A stretch of 39,623 nucleotides of DNA. It comes from JBGPJM01 sp041485385 (GTDB lineage Bacteria > Planctomycetota > Phycisphaerae > Phycisphaerales > UBA1924). Shown one piece after another: positions 39,447 through 39,623 of the stretch. The translations under genes were made by a program, and so were the position numbers. The stretch is taken from contig JBGPJM010000022.1 in assembly GCA_041485385.1 (NCBI GenBank), positions 1 through 39,623 of the forward strand, written 5' to 3'. The notes under the pieces are model-generated. The model was not told the DNA's origin, did not search any database, and saw nothing but the letters and a program-made list of their open reading frames with translations. Positions within the stretch are counted from its first letter, which is position 1, and each line of letters begins with the position of its first letter.

Positions 39447-39496
39447 TCAGGATTCCTTTGTAAGGGTCGGCCCGGTCGCGCCGTGGACCGGCCTCA

Positions 39497-39502
39497 AGTA
39501 TA
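39497..39502 (-). promoter_or_regulatory. Possible -10 box of the thioredoxin gene
   Basis: TATACT on the minus strand, five of six bases matching TATAAT. A -35 hexamer at the proper distance is not recognisable (ACGGGA, abutting the tandem array). Confidence 0.3.
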
Positions 39503-39524
39503 TGCCTCGGAAATGCCCCTCCCG

Positions 39525-39623
39525 TCCCATCAGTCCCATCAGTCCCATCAGTCCCATCAGTCCCATCAGTCCCATCAGTCCCATCAGTCCCATCAGTCCC
39601 ATCAGTCCCATCAGTCCCATCAG
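39525..39623. repeat. Perfect tandem array, 11 copies of TCCCATCAG, open at the window edge
   Basis: Ninety-nine bases of identical nine-base units without any mismatch, running to the last base. On the minus strand the unit is CTGATGGGA. Since nine is a multiple of three, the array would be readable in every frame (SHQ, PIS, PSV; LMG, DGT) except one minus frame that has stops. Copy number in the genome may be larger. Confidence 0.95.

Noticed and set aside
39525..39623. CRISPR array or coding repeat protein
   Set aside because: Units abut without spacers and no start codon with SD reads into the array inside the window.

Overview
The window reads as chromosomal DNA of a high-GC planctomycete, most likely class Phycisphaerae. 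Three things point there. First, a planctomycete-type ECF sigma factor sits between two Ser/Thr protein kinases, one with the acidic N-terminal preamble common in that phylum. Second, two secreted proteins end in paired dockerin-like repeats (NSQDFFDFL...) whose last residues are Gly-Cys, the 'GC-type' dockerin tail I associate with Phycisphaerales. Third, starts use ATG, GTG and TTG, with SD motifs that come and go. No rRNA, tRNA, CRISPR array or prophage was seen.

Layout. 1-6.2 kb: signalling block (FG-GAP protein cut by the window edge, kinase, divergent ECF sigma factor, second kinase with a helical C-terminus). 6.4-10.2 kb: a solo periplasmic binding protein followed after 3 bp by a hybrid histidine kinase, resembling a TorT/TorS arrangement. 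10.3-12.6 kb: Mrp/ApbC ATPase without its usual CxxC, and a secreted charged protein. 12.6-13.0 kb: an intergenic region with a strong intrinsic terminator and a candidate structured RNA or attenuated leader, then a UDP-glucuronate-epimerase-like gene. 14.0-17.5 kb: an exported or membrane endonuclease/exonuclease/phosphatase protein and a large secreted protein that may be a glycoside hydrolase. 17.5-18.26 kb: a long non-coding stretch built from two sorts of short repeat spaced at about 10 and 21 bp, the most unusual DNA in the window. 18.3-24.3 kb: surface-glycan cluster (decayed methyltransferase, FkbM methyltransferase, two GT4 glycosyltransferases, Wzy-like polymerase). 24.4-26.0 kb: secreted trypsin-like protease with dockerin tail. 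26.4-30.9 kb: co-directional cluster of a membrane protein, an Mla/MCE-type ATPase, an MCE (MlaD-like) protein and a lipase whose start overlaps the MCE stop; no MlaE permease is present. 31.0-32.6 kb: ribosomal protein S1-like. 32.6-34.6 kb: a tandemly duplicated spacer, two small membrane ORFs and between them an IS630-family element inserted at a CTAG in the loop of a hairpin. 34.9-37.6 kb: a large Ig-plus-dockerin exported protein and its terminator. 37.9-39.4 kb: Gfo/Idh/MocA oxidoreductase and thioredoxin. The right edge is a perfect 9-bp tandem repeat that runs off the window.

Taken together the window covers envelope sensing, surface polysaccharide assembly, lipid trafficking and export of dockerin-tagged proteins. 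Assignments rest on motifs read by eye; no database search was run.
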